A stretch of 64,000 nt of DNA, taken from NCBI GenBank assembly GCA_963728895.1, contig CAVSLM010000007.1, forward strand, positions 372,001-436,000. The letters are read 5' to 3'. Made by a program: the position numbers and the translations under genes. The notes under the pieces were generated by a model, which saw nothing but the letters and a program-made list of their open reading frames with translations, was not told where the DNA came from and did not search any database. This DNA comes from CAVSLM01 sp963728895 (GTDB lineage: Bacteria > Pseudomonadota > Gammaproteobacteria > JBBQDK01). Shown here piece by piece: positions 33,457-43,502 of this stretch (positions within the stretch are counted from its first letter, which is position 1; each line of letters starts with the position of its first letter).

Positions 33457-33592
33457 GCTCGTGCGCTTCGGGTGCGAGATCCGCGGCGATCTCGCCCGGG
33501 CCGAGCGGCGCGAGTGGCGGCTCGCCAACGGCCTCGGCGAGTATGTTGCCGGCAGCCTCGACGACCAGCCATACCACGGTTGCAAGCGTTGA
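33437..33592 (+). pseudogene. N-terminal stub of a glycogen-debranching-type glycosidase
   Basis: A GTG-started frame of 51 codons overlaps the GMC end: SPELVRFGCEIRGDLARAER, REWRLANGLGEYVAGSL, then QPYHGCKR and a stop. This is the opening of the archaeal-type amylo-alpha-1,6-glucosidase N-terminal domain (RF...I..DL..AE..EWL.ANGLG.YA.GT...RYHGLL). The text breaks off just where YHGLL should follow. It is therefore a remnant whose bulk has been deleted, or a domain stub left when the neighbouring hydrolase gene replaced it. Confidence 0.55.
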
Positions 33593-33620
33593 CAGCAGAC
33601 AGACTCCGGAGACAGACCAC

Positions 33621-36348
33621 ATGGAAACAGCTGAACTGAATGCAGAGCGGCAGCGCCTGGAGAGACAGCACGAGGGACGCGAGAACTGGCGCCTGTGGGG
33701 ACCCTACCTGGCGGAGCGTGCCTGGGGCACGGTACGCGAGGACTACAGCGAATACGGCTCCGCCTGGGAATATTTCGACCACGAGCAGGCGCGCTCGCGT
33801 GCCTATCGCTGGAACGAGGACGGCCTGGGCGGCATCTGTGACGATCAGCAACGGCTGTGCCTGAGCCTGGCGCTGTGGAACGGCCACGATCCGATCCTGA
33901 AGGAGCGCGCCTTCGGCCTGACCGGCAACCAGGGCAACCACGGCGAGGACGTCAAGGAGTATTACTTCTATCTCGACGCCACCCCGAGCCACAGCTACCT
34001 GCGCTATCTGTACAAGTACCCGCAGGTGGAATATCCCTACGCGCGCCTGGTCGAGGAAAACCGCCGCCGCGGCCGGCTCGACCCGCCCTGCAGCCTGCTC
34101 GACACCGGCGCCTTTCACGAGAACCGCTACTGGGACGTGGAGGTGCACTACGCCAAGCGCTCTCCGACCGAGATTCACGCCAACCTCATCGCCTACAACA
34201 GCGGGCCCGAAGAGGCGACGCTGCACCTGCTGCCCACGCTGTTGTTCCGCAACACCTGGGCATGGGGCGACGTCGAGGTCGAGAAGCCGCTGTTGAAGGC
34301 AATCGCGCCGCCGCGCGGCGCCGCCTGGGCAGTGCAGTCGAGCCACCCCACGCTGGGCACCTACTACCTCTACGGTCGCCAGCCGGCCACCGTGCTCTAC
34401 ACCGGGAACGAAACCAACACCGAGCGACTGTGGGGCTGTCCCAACACCACGCCCTGGGTCAAGGACGCCTTTCACCGCTACGTCGTCGAGAGCGAGCACG
34501 AAGCCGTCAACCCGGCCCTCGAGGGGACCCGGTTCGCCGCCTGGCATCAGTACCGCGTGGCGCCGGGACACAATGCGGTGGTCAACCTCGTGCTCTCGGA
34601 CCGGCCCCTGGAGGAGCCCTTCGCGCGCAGCCACGTGACCTTCTCGCAGCGTCGCTCCGAGGCGGATATCTTCTACGACGATCTGCTGCCCGATGCCAAT
34701 CCCGAGGATCACCGCATCATGCGCCAGGCGCTGGCCGGCATGATCTGGAGCAAGCAATTCTTCCACTACGACGTCTCGCGCTGGCTCGCCGGCGATCGCC
34801 TCCCCCCGCCAACCACACGCCGTTATGGGCGCAACCGTTACTGGAAGCACTTCCGTGCGGGCGATGTGATCTCGATGCCGGACAAGTGGGAATACCCCTG
34901 GTTCGCGGCCTGGGACCTGGCGTTTCACTGCGCGGCGCTCGCGCTGGTCGACATCGATTTCGCCAAGGATCAGATCGAGCTGATGGTGAAGGAAAACTAC
35001 CTGCACCCGAACGGACAGATCCCGGCCTATGAGTGGGCCCTGGGCGACGTCAATCCGCCCGTGCACGCCATGGGGGCGCTCAAGGCCTACCGCAGCGAGC
35101 GCGTGCAGCGCGGGTGCGCCGATCGCGATTTCCTGCTGCGGGTGTTCAACAAACTGCTGCTCAACTACGCGTGGTGGATCAACCGCAAGGACACCGAGGG
35201 CCACAATGTTTTCGAGGGTGGCTTCCTCGGGCTCGACAACATCTCGGTGTTCGACCGCTCGAATCCCATGCCTCCTGGCTACAGCCTCAAGCAGGCGGAT
35301 GCCACCGGCTGGATGGCGATGTTCGCGCTCAACATGACGCTGATCGCACTGGAACTCGCGTACGACGAGCTCCGACTACGAAGACATCGCCATCCAGATC
35401 TTCGAGCAGTTCCTCGCCATCGCCAACACCGTTGCCGGCCATGCCGACGGCGGCATCTCGCTGTGGGATCCGGAGGCGGGCTTCTTCAAGGACCTGGTCA
35501 CCACGCCGGACGGGAGCAACCACCGCATCGACGTCTATTCATGGGTCGGGCTGATCCCGCTGTTCGCCTGCGAGGTCGTGGACCGGCGGCTGCTCTCCAG
35601 GGTGCCTCGATTTGCAAAGCTGCTGAGCCGGCACAGGGGTGGGTTGTTCCAGGGCCACTACATCTGTGCCTGCCCGGAATGGGAGAACGCGCGCGGCGAA
35701 CGCCTGCTGTCACTGGTGGATCACACCATGCTGCCGCGCATCCTGCAGCGGCTGCTCAACGAGAACGAATTCCTCTCCTCCTACGGCGTGCGCAGCGTCA
35801 GCAAGCTGCACGCCACGCAGCGCGAGCTCGGCCACCTGCCGGGCGTGGGCATGGCGATGATCGAGTATGTCCCGGGCGAATCGAACTCGGGGCTGTTCGG
35901 CGGCAATTCCAACTGGCGCGGACCGATCTGGATGCCGACCAATTTCCTGCTGGTGCAGTCGCTGGAGAAGTACTACCGCTTCCTCGGCGACGAGTTCACC
36001 GTGGCCGTGCCCTGCCTGGGCGGCCGCAGGCTGAATCTGAAGGAGATCGCAAACCTCATCGCCGAACGCCTGGTGGACATCTACCGGCGCGACGAGACCG
36101 GGCGGGTGCGCGCCCATCCGCCGGAGAGCCCGTTCCAGCACGACCCCTACTGGCGAGACCTGCATCTGTTCTACGAGTACTTCCACGGCGACACCGGTCA
36201 GGGGCTGGGCGCATCGCACCAGACCGGATGGACCGGACTCCTGGCCAACCTGGTCGCACGCCGCTACCGCAGCGACATCCCACGCTATTGGCGCGAGCGG
36301 GCACAGGCGGGACAGACCGGGGCGACTGCTCCCGGTGAGCTCGCCTGA
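33621..36348 (+). CDS. MGH1/GH63-like glycoside hydrolase (one frameshift)
   Basis: A protein of about 908 residues if an extra G near 35367 is ignored. The N-terminal domain begins RLERQHEGRENWRLWGPYL and AWGTVREDYSEYGSAWEYF. Then come LCLSLALWNGHDPILKERAF and EVHYAKRSPTEIHANLIAYN. The (alpha/alpha)6 catalytic part includes RYWKHFRAGDVISMPDKWEY, PWFAAWDLAFHCAALALVD, HPNGQIPAYEWALGDVNPPV and, after the slip, FGGNSNWRGPIWMPTNFLLV and HQTGWTGLLANLV. The paired acids in AWDLAF and in the SNWRGPIW/HQTGWTG region fit the family. Expected substrate is a glucoside or mannosylglycerate-like compound; no signal peptide is seen, so it acts in the cytoplasm. Confidence 0.85.
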
Positions 36349-36369
36349 GCAGGCGGAGGAGATACGTCA

Positions 36370-38565
36370 ATGGATAACTCGCTCGTCAGTAAGGTGGCAC
36401 CGCCGCGCCGGGCCTCGGGTGCACTACGCCGCGCGTTCGCGGCCTATGCCGGAACGGTGACGGCGTTGCAGCGAATCGTCGGACCGCTGCTCGATCTGTA
36501 TGTACGATTGTGGCTCGCACAGGGCTTCTTCGTTTCCGGGCTGCTCAAGGCCGCCAACTGGGACAATGCCCTGGCGCTGGCGCGCTATGAATATCCGGTC
36601 ACCTGGATGGATCCGGTCACGGCCGCCTGGCTGGGGGCCGCCACCGAGCTCATCGCCCCGGTGCTGCTCGCCCTGGGACTCATGACCCGGGTTGCCGCCC
36701 TGCCGCTGGCCGTGCTGGCGCTGGTGATCCAGTTCAATTACCAGGCGCTGGACACTCACCTGCTGTGGGCCGCGCTGCTCATCGGCTATGCCGTGCGCGG
36801 CGCGGGACCGCTCTCACTCGACCGGCTGCTCGCTCCGGGTCTCGCCGACAGTGCGCTACCGCTGGCCGGTCCCGCGGTGCGCGTGGCCGAGCGCATCACA
36901 CGGACCGGCTCACCCGTGTACTGGCTGCTGCTGCGGCTGTGGCTGGCGGCGGGCATCCTGGTGGCGGGTGGTTTCGCGGGCACCATGACCGTGCCGTGGC
37001 TGCCGCTGGCGACCCTTGCTCCACTCGCCGGCGCAACCGGCATGATGGTGGCAGCCTTGCTGCTGGCGGGACTGGCATTGCGTCCCGTGGTGCTTGCCGT
37101 GATCGTGCTCTACCTCGGTCTGGCGATGACGGACCTCGCGAACCCCGACACGACCCATCTCTTCCTGCTGATGCTCGCGGGGCTGGGACTGGCAGGCGCC
37201 GGAAAGTACTCGCTCGATCAGCGGTTGATGAACCGGCTGCGGAGCACCTACCCGGAGCTCGAGGGAAAACTGCCGGGACGCTTCGAGGACCTTCCGCAGG
37301 TGGTCATCGTCGGTGCGGGCTTCGGCGGGCTGGCGTGCGCTAATGCCCTGCGCCACGCCCCGGTCGGGGTGACGTTGATCGACCGCCACAACTACCACCT
37401 CTTCCAGCCGCTGCTCTACCAGGTCGCCACCACTGCGCTCGCCGCCGGCGACATCGCCATGCCGATCCGCTCGCTGCTGCGCGATCAGCCCAATGCGCGG
37501 GTGCTGCTCGGCGAAGTCACCGGCGTCGACGCAGCAAGCCGCGAAGTGCGCGCAGGCACACGTCGCATTCCCTACGACTACCTGGTGCTCGCCACCGGCG
37601 CCACGCACAGCTATTTCGGCCGGGATGACTGGGCGCCCTTCGCGCCCGGGCTCAAGCGCGTCGAGGACGCGAACGACATGCGCAGCCGCCTGCTGCTCGC
37701 CTTCGAACAGGCCGAGGCGGCGCAGGACGAAGCCGAGCGCGCCGCGCTGCTCACCTTCCTGATCGTGGGCGCCGGACCCACCGGCGTGGAGCTCGCCGGC
37801 GCGATTGCAGAGCTCGCCCGCTACGGCATGGAAAAGGAGTTCCGGCACGTCGATCCGGCGTGGGCGCGGGTGATCCTGGTGCAATCCGGGCCGCGCATCC
37901 TGCCGGCCTTTCCCGAGGCGCTGTCGGCGCGCGCCGCCGCGGCACTGCGCAAACTGGACGTGGAAATCCTCACCGACAGCCGCGTACAGGCGATCGACGC
38001 CAACGGCGTGCTGGTTGCCGGCGAGCGTATCGTCGCACGCAATGTCTTCTGGGCGGCCGGCGTGGTGGCCTCGCCCGCCGCCCGGTGGCTCGCCGCCGAG
38101 CGCGACGGCAGCGGCCGGGTCAAGGTCGCCCCCGATCTCAGCGTGCCCGGCCACCCCGAGGTGTTCGCCATCGGCGATACCGCGCTTTCGACCGCCTGGA
38201 ACGGCCAGCCCGTGCCGGGGCTGGGACCGGCCGCCAAGCAGGGCGGGCACTATGTCGCGCGGGCGATCCGCGCCCGCGTTGCCGGACGTGCTGCGCCCCG
38301 CCCGTTCCGCTACCAGCATCTCGGCAGTCTCGCCACCATCGGGCGCAAGGCGGCGGTCGCGGACTTCGGCGCCGTGCGACTCTCCGGCGCACTCGCCTGG
38401 TGGCTATGGGGACTGGTGCATGTCTATTTTCTCGCCGGCATGCGCAATCGCATCTCGGTGATGCTCGACTGGGCCTGGGCCTACTTCACCTTCCGCAGCA
38501 GCACGCGGCTGATCACGCAACCGTCGACGCCCGAGCTGGCGGCGGCGCAGACCGCAGCAGAATGA
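36370..38565 (+). CDS. Fusion of a DoxX-like membrane domain with a type II NADH dehydrogenase (NDH-2)
   Basis: A 731-residue intact protein. Residues about 35-155 form one DoxX-like four-helix unit (LYVRLWLAQGFFVSGLLKAA, ALARYEYPVTWMDP, LSLDRLLAPG). Residues about 180-290 form a second membrane segment. From about 308 a complete NDH-2 begins: FAD motif VVIVGAGFGGLACANAL, then DRHNYHLFQPLLYQVAT, NAD motif FLIVGAGPTGVELAGAI, FWAAGVVASP and VFAIGDTALS, and the C-terminal amphipathic/TM helix (ALAWWLWGLVHVYFLAGMRN). NDH-2 passes electrons from NADH to quinone without pumping. The fusion ties it to a membrane DoxX pair, probably to receive electrons from the local sugar dehydrogenases. It starts 21 bases after the hydrolase gene, with GGCGGAGGAG upstream. 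Confidence 0.9.
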   Translation: MDNSLVSKVAPPRRASGALRRAFAAYAGTVTALQRIVGPLLDLYVRLWLAQGFFVSGLLKAANWDNALALARYEYPVTWMDPVTAAWLGAATELIAPVLLALGLMTRVAALPLAVLALVIQFNYQALDTHLLWAALLIGYAVRGAGPLSLDRLLAPGLADSALPLAGPAVRVAERITRTGSPVYWLLLRLWLAAGILVAGGFAGTMTVPWLPLATLAPLAGATGMMVAALLLAGLALRPVVLAVIVLYLGLAMTDLANPDTTHLFLLMLAGLGLAGAGKYSLDQRLMNRLRSTYPELEGKLPGRFEDLPQVVIVGAGFGGLACANALRHAPVGVTLIDRHNYHLFQPLLYQVATTALAAGDIAMPIRSLLRDQPNARVLLGEVTGVDAASREVRAGTRRIPYDYLVLATGATHSYFGRDDWAPFAPGLKRVEDANDMRSRLLLAFEQAEAAQDEAERAALLTFLIVGAGPTGVELAGAIAELARYGMEKEFRHVDPAWARVILVQSGPRILPAFPEALSARAAAALRKLDVEILTDSRVQAIDANGVLVAGERIVARNVFWAAGVVASPAARWLAAERDGSGRVKVAPDLSVPGHPEVFAIGDTALSTAWNGQPVPGLGPAAKQGGHYVARAIRARVAGRAAPRPFRYQHLGSLATIGRKAAVADFGAVRLSGALAWWLWGLVHVYFLAGMRNRISVMLDWAWAYFTFRSSTRLITQPSTPELAAAQTAAE

Positions 38566-38583
38566 ATCGCAAGAGGAACGACG

Positions 38584-39852
38584 ATGGAAATTCAAGACGC
38601 AACGCGACCCAGTCATCCCTGGCCCGCCATCGCCAGTCTCTATGTCGCCGGGATGCTGCAGGGCCTGACGCTGGTGAGCTTTCCGGCGAGCAGCGCAGTG
38701 CTGAAACAGATGCACGGCTTCAGCGACGCACAGTACGGCGCGATCTTCCTGCCGCAGGTCGCGTTCGCCGTGATCGGCGCCCTCGGCGGTGGCGCGCTCG
38801 CCTCGCGTCCTGGCCTGAAGACGCTGCTGGGCGGAGCGCTGCTGATCAATGCCGTGTCGCAACTGCTGCTCGCGGGCAGCACGTTGCTGCCGCCGGCGGC
38901 TGCTTTCGTCTGTGTGCTGCTCGGCACCGCCTGCCTCGGACTGGGCTTCGGCGCCTCCGGCGCGCCACTCAACGGCCTGCCCCCGGAGTTCTTTCCGGCG
39001 CGGCGCGACACGGCGCTGGTGGCGCTGCACACCCTCCTTGGTCTCGGCCTGGCGGTGGGACCGCTGGTGGCAAGTCCCTTCATCATGGCGGGGCACTGGG
39101 CCGGCTTCCCGCTGCTGCTCGCGGCGCTTTGCGTGCTGCTGGCCGTGGCCGCGTTCGTGCAGCGCTTCCCGCACGACGCAGATGAACGGCTGGCGCCGGC
39201 GTCCGGGCGCATGGCAATGTGCGATCCCATGCCCCTGCCGGCCGTGCAGCCGCGCGCGCTGCACGATCACCCGGTGCGCACGGCGGGCTTCTGGCTGTTC
39301 ACGGTGATCGCCGTGCTGTATGCCTTCGCCGAGGGCACCTTCGGCAACTGGGCGGTGCTCTACCTGCAGGACGTCAAGCATCTGCCGGAGACGGTCGCCG
39401 CTTCGGCGCTGTCGGTGTTCTGGGCCGCCATGGTGGGCGGCCGGCTGCTGACCTCGGTGCTGGTGCTGAGGCTCGCGCCCCGCTACATCTGGCTCACCCT
39501 CCCGGTGCTCATGGTCCTCGCCTTCCTGCTGCTGCCCTATGCCGACACCCCGTCACGCGGCATCGCCGGGTTTGCACTCGCGGGCATCGCCTGCTCGGCC
39601 TTCTTCCCGCTCAGCATCGGGCTCGCCTCGCAACGTTTCGAAAAGCATGTGCCGTGGGTTTCCTCGATGCTGATCGCCGCGTTGATGGTCGGCGTCGGTC
39701 TCGGCTCCTATGTCATCGGCCTGCTGCGCGATGCCGTGGCGATGGAACAGCTCTACCGGCTGTCGACCTTCTATCCGATCGTGGCGCTGCTGCTCGGCTT
39801 CCAGGTGCTGCGTCGCCGGGCCATGGTCGTGGGGGAGGCGCTGCCGCAGTGA
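38584..39852 (+). CDS. MFS transporter
   Basis: A 422-residue, 12-helix major facilitator protein: SLYVAGMLQGLTLVSFPASS, QVAFAVIGALGGGALASRPG, TACLGLGFGASGAPLNGL, WLFTVIAVLYAFAEGTFGNW and SSMLIAALMVGVGLGSYVIG. The pattern is of the FucP/NarK-like sugar or anion carriers with a long cytoplasmic loop after helix 6. AAGAGGAACG precedes the ATG and the gene follows the NDH-2 fusion by 18 bases. As the last gene of the carbohydrate cassette it probably imports the sugar or exports the product. Substrate unknown. Confidence 0.83.
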   Translation: MEIQDATRPSHPWPAIASLYVAGMLQGLTLVSFPASSAVLKQMHGFSDAQYGAIFLPQVAFAVIGALGGGALASRPGLKTLLGGALLINAVSQLLLAGSTLLPPAAAFVCVLLGTACLGLGFGASGAPLNGLPPEFFPARRDTALVALHTLLGLGLAVGPLVASPFIMAGHWAGFPLLLAALCVLLAVAAFVQRFPHDADERLAPASGRMAMCDPMPLPAVQPRALHDHPVRTAGFWLFTVIAVLYAFAEGTFGNWAVLYLQDVKHLPETVAASALSVFWAAMVGGRLLTSVLVLRLAPRYIWLTLPVLMVLAFLLLPYADTPSRGIAGFALAGIACSAFFPLSIGLASQRFEKHVPWVSSMLIAALMVGVGLGSYVIGLLRDAVAMEQLYRLSTFYPIVALLLGFQVLRRRAMVVGEALPQ

Positions 39853-39982
39853 ACGGTCTGCCTCATCCATCGTCCACCGCCACGCACCCGATCGAAGAGG
39901 CCGGATCTTGCCGCGATGCGGCCTGCACCGGCGCGGTCAGGCTGATCCGGCGCTTCGGCAGCGCGCTCGAACCATTTGGAAG

Positions 39983-40178
39983 ACGGGTTGGTGCTCGCAG
40001 CCAAAATGCAGCTGCTCGATCTGACCCTCGCAAAACGCGCCCAGCTGATGCACGCCTATCTCGGGCTCAAGGACTGGCCCGATGTCCCCGCGGCGCTGAG
40101 CGCGCTGCAGGCATCCAACTGGCGTTCCTCTCCCACATGACGTCGAAGATGCTTAACCAATCATTGTTGCGGGCATGA
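39983..40178 (+). pseudogene. Fragment of a type II haloacid dehalogenase
   Basis: The frame reads LVLAAKMQLLDLTLAKRAQL, then MHAYLGLKDWPDVPAALSAL, slips one base near 40113, and continues GIQLAFLSHMTSKMLNQSLL before a stop. This matches the middle of L-2-haloacid dehalogenases (LTxAxRAxLMxAYLxLKxWPDVxxAL and the FLSNxTxxML loop). The N-terminal nucleophile region and the whole C-terminal half are missing, so it is a relic. Repeat B lies 50 bases downstream. Confidence 0.6.
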
Positions 40179-40228
40179 GCCGAGCGGCACATATCTGCGC
40201 CAGAATGCGCACGTGCAGGACCCACATC

Positions 40229-40260
40229 GTAGCCCGGATGGAGCGAATCCGGGGATCGGG
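40229..40260 (+). repeat. Dispersed repeat B, copy 2
   Basis: GTAGCCCGGATGGAGCGAAT followed by CCGGGGATCGGG, closely like the copy at 2953-2990. It lies between the dehalogenase relic and the monooxygenase end. Confidence 0.8.
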
Positions 40261-40309
40261 GATCGCCTGCCTGGACGGCGTACCCCCGCCGGGTTCGGAC
40301 GCATTTCGT

Positions 40310-41500
40310 TCACGATCCAGCATAGTCTGGAAGCTTGATGTCGTCGCGCAGGTCCCCGCCGATGACGAAGTTCGCCACCAATGGAATCTGCAGCATCCGG
40401 GTGACAAGGTCGCGAACGCGAATGCCGACAGCCGTCCGCGGCGCGAATGCGGATGCGAATTTGGCCGCCGCAAGCTGCTTTTTTCGCAGGAACGGCTTCA
40501 TGAGCACCTGATACCTGGAGAAGGCTGCGGATGATCTCCCCCGCAGCGGTGCAGCTCGCCCGCGAGCACATAGGCCTCCATCATTGCGAGACCCGTGCCT
40601 TCGCCGGCCAGCAGGGAAACGCACGCCGCGGCATCACCGATCAGCGCCGTGCGTCCTTTCGACCAGCGCTCCATGCGGATCTGGCTGACACGGTCAAAGT
40701 AGATATCGCTGATATCGTCCATCGCCTCGAGAATTCCCGGGCATTCCCAGCCGACTTCGCCAAACGCGGTGCGAAGCGCCGTCCTGCGTTCATGGTCGTT
40801 CGAAGGGGTGCTGCCGGACAATACTCGTCGCGAAACACGAACAGAAAGAGTGTCCGTGTCGTCACGCAGCGATAGCCGCGACACCTGTCTCCCCGGAACT
40901 GCGTGGTTGACGGCGACCAGTTCGTCACGCGGCCGATAGCCTTCGAGCTCGAAGGCAGCAACGTGATAGCCGAGCGTGACCTCGACTCCTTCTTCGGACC
41001 CGAAGACCAACCCGCGCACGCGGGAATGCAGTCCATCGGCGCCCATGACCAGATCGACGTCGCGAGGGGCGGAATGATCGAAGCTGGACACGCACGCAGT
41101 CACCCACGATCCTCGCATCCCCGCGATGGAATCACCGAAAAGCGTTTCGACTCGACCGGCGATCGCGCCGTAGATCGTGGCTGCAAGATCGGAACGCCGC
41201 AGGCTCGTGAAACGGCCCTTGGTCAAACGGCGGAACACGTCCACGGAGAAACCGCCGCTCCGCCGCCCCTCCTCGTCCGTGTACCGGACCTCGCGTATCT
41301 GGTAGCCGAGTCTCGTCAACTGCGGCAATCAAGCCCATCTTCTCGGCGATGTCGTAGCCGCCACCCCAAAAATCGATCAGATAGCCACCGCTCCTGAGCT
41401 GCGGCGCCTTCTCTACGAGCAATACCTCGTGACCGGCTTTCAGCAGCCAATAGGCCAGTGTCGTTCCCGCGATCCCGGCTCCGTTGATGGCGATCTTCAT
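40310..41500 (-). CDS. FAD-dependent monooxygenase (TetX/PHBH-like), two frameshifts
   Basis: A protein of about 396 residues when two indels are bridged. It starts MKIAINGAGIAGTTLAYWLL (FAD motif), with GGAAGGA before the ATG at 41500, then LIDFWGGGYDIAEKMGLI. An extra base near 41325 moves it to LTRLGYQIREVRYTDEEG, DLVMGADGLHSRVRGLVFG (the DG motif) and ALIGDAAACVSLLAGEGTGL (GD motif). A missing base near 40530 leads to AFSRYQVLMKPFLRKKQLA and ...GGDLRDDIKLPDY at the end. The family hydroxylates aromatic or polyketide-type substrates with NAD(P)H and O2. It stands alone; substrate unknown. Confidence 0.8.
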
Positions 41501-41670
41501 GTACGTTCCTTCCAGGTCCGAGGTCTGGCACAAATGGCCGCCCCACCGTGCTGTGTTGCCGTGCGGCTCCCAGCACGCAATCTCCGTGCTGGTATTATGC
41601 GTCGCCCCTGTATGCGACGCGCGCATCCATCGCCGCAGCTGCCCACCATGCTCTGCGCTCGCCCTCGACC

Positions 41671-41862
41671 CTATGACTTCTTGCCGCGGCCCTTCAAGAG
41701 ATAGTAGCCACCAACGGCCAGGAGCAGGACAGCAAATACCAAGGCTGTCGTTTGCCCTGCTTCGTATGCACTAGAACCTTGAGACCGATCACGAAGAAAA
41801 GCCGAGACCAGCATTGCTCCTCCCCAGAGGACTCCGATCGCTCCAAAGATGCGATTGCGCAT
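41671..41862 (-). CDS. Small two-helix membrane protein
   Basis: A 63-residue protein from ATG 41862: MRNRIFGAIGVLWGGAMLVS (helix 1), a short loop FLRDRSQGSSAYEAGQ, then TTALVFAVLLLAVGGYYLLK (helix 2) and a basic tail. Similar small proteins of unknown function are common in gammaproteobacteria. GGAG lies just upstream of the chosen start. It could also begin 11 codons earlier, but that adds no recognisable sequence. Function unknown. Confidence 0.6.
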   Translation of the reverse strand: MRNRIFGAIGVLWGGAMLVSAFLRDRSQGSSAYEAGQTTALVFAVLLLAVGGYYLLKGRGKKS

Positions 41863-42064
41863 GAACACTCCTATCCAGCGTCCAGTCAATGTCAATCCAG
41901 CCCGTCCGAAACTGCCAGCGGGGCGGCGGTTCGTTACAGCGCCTGGTTCAGTAATTTCATCGAGGCTCTGTCCAAGTCACATCTGTGATCCCCGGCGCTT
42001 TCACCGAACGGCGGCGCTCGCCGGCGCCGCGCCCTTTGCCTCGTCCGGCGTCGTTCGACATGGC

Positions 42065-42370
42065 CTACTTCGCGACGGTGGCGCGAGCGGCCCAAGCCCG
42101 CGCCGTTAACGAGATCGCCCCATCCGCGGCAATAGGCATGCGGGTTCGTATGCGGTCGCGGAGGCGCCCTCTCGCGGCTTCATCAAGCGACATGGCGTAC
42201 GCGGGGGCAGGCCCCTGGCCACCGAGGAAGGGCTGCCAGTAATCGTCGAAACTCGAAAGCTGCGTCGGTACGTCGATGGGCTTCACCTCTACGCCAATCA
42301 GGCCAGCGCTGGAGAACAGCGTCTCGAGCGCGTGCGGGCGGCAGAGCGGGAAACGGATACCTTCGTCCAT
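42065..42370 (-). pseudogene. C-terminal fragment of a SAM-dependent methyltransferase
   Basis: From 42370 the frame reads MDEGIRFPLCRPHALETLFS, then SAGLIGVEVKPIDVPTQL, FDDYWQPFLGGQGPAPAY and DGAISLTARAWAARA. This is the end of a class I methyltransferase family (FPLCRPEPLEALFRxAGL..., DDYWxPFLGGQGPAPAY). The SAM-binding N-terminal two thirds are absent. Upstream, the frame runs into unrelated sequence and then an inverted pair of repeat C, which probably marks the breakpoint. Confidence 0.65.
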
Positions 42371-42524
42371 CGATTTGATGGGACCGGGTTCCATCACCTC
42401 GATTCGGTGCACGCTTTTCCTGGATTTCGCGATTTCGCTTCGCTTCATCGAGGCTACAAGTTCCGTGCTACGCCCCCTGGTGTAGTGGTGCACTCTTGAC
42501 GAGACATTTGAGCCTTGAATGGAG

Positions 42525-42721
42525 GTAGGGCGGATAAGCGCAGCGCATCCGCCATTCAATGATCGGCCGGCGTCATGGAGTGCACGAAGCCGTTTCACTC
42601 CCCTCGAGTTTCTCGTGCTGAATCAGGCGTCGCAAGAATCAGGGAGCCAATGGACGTCCCGGAGTCGGATTTTGAACCAAAGATAGCTGGGTGGCGGATG
42701 CGCTGCGCTTATCCGCCCTAC
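42525..42721. repeat. Dispersed repeat C, inverted pair
   Basis: A copy at 42525-42553 (GTAGGGCGGATAAGCGCAGC...) and an inverse copy at 42693-42721 flank 139 bp. This arrangement resembles a BIME or small non-autonomous element. Confidence 0.75.
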
Positions 42722-43061
42722 GGCGCTGATGACCGCCTCGACGAGTACATCGCCAATTCACGACACCAGGCCCAGGCGATTCATCCGGACCAGGAGCGCT
42801 CGCGATATCCTGCAGAAGGTCATTCGCGCCAATCGCCGCTTGGGTTCCAAACAGAATGAAACAGCACACTAATACTACATCCCGACCCGCCGCCAAGCAG
42901 AAAACCGGTGTATATCCTCTCGGCCGAGTGGCGCGCATGTCGCGAGTCCCTGGTCATTGTGCGCAGGGATCGCATCAGGGTGTCATCCGCCCTTCGGTGC
43001 ACCCCGAGGCCGCTGCGCGGCGGCTCCCGAGGCGCATCCATCCCTTGCAAGTCTTAGCGTT

Positions 43062-43085
43062 GTAGCCCGGATGGAGCGAAGCGGA
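43062..43085 (+). repeat. Dispersed repeat B, partial copy 3
   Basis: GTAGCCCGGATGGAGCGAAG then CGGA; the rest diverges. Confidence 0.7.
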
Positions 43086-43212
43086 CGGTTCGGTGCGCGA
43101 GATAGTCGAGCCGACCGCCGAGTAAGGGATAGCCTGACCGCGAAACGACTGGGACTGCAGGGACACAGTTCAATCGGCATCACAGCCGAAGCCAGAGGGT
43201 TATCGAGTCTAC

Positions 43213-43236
43213 ATCGATCGAGTCTGACCCCATCGA
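43213..43236 (-). repeat. Dispersed repeat A, single copy
   Basis: TCGATCGAGTCTGACCCCAT then CGA, inverse orientation. Confidence 0.75.
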
Positions 43237-43502
43237 AGGGCGGTGCCGGTGCGCAGTCTGACGAGATGATCTGGCGTCTTTTCACCATCGGCACAAGCGA
43301 TCCCAAACCGCGCTGGGCCGGTCCGCGAGGTCTGTGAGCTGCTGCGCTTGCGCTACGTTGGGCTATGCCACCACGGTCCCGGTGTGGGTGAGACAGGGTT
43401 TGGAGTAGACCACCCAGTCGATGGCCATCAACGCATCGAGCACGGCCTCGGCCTGGCGCGGCGGCCCGGTCTTTCCGTGCGGCGTTCCAGGAAAATGGCG
43501 AA

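Larger units (their letters stand above)
42371..43502. other. Repeat-rich spacer
   Basis: 1.1 kb with repeat C in inverted pair, one repeat B and one repeat A. A minus-strand frame at about 42750-42890 (VVLVCCFILFGTQAAIGAND) has a signal-peptide look but runs straight into repeat C, so it is at best the truncated start of an exported protein. Confidence 0.45.

Noticed and set aside
32724..35204. 826-codon minus-strand frame opposite GMC and glycoside hydrolase genes
   Set aside because: High-GC antisense shadow; the plus-strand genes show clear catalytic motifs across the same bases.
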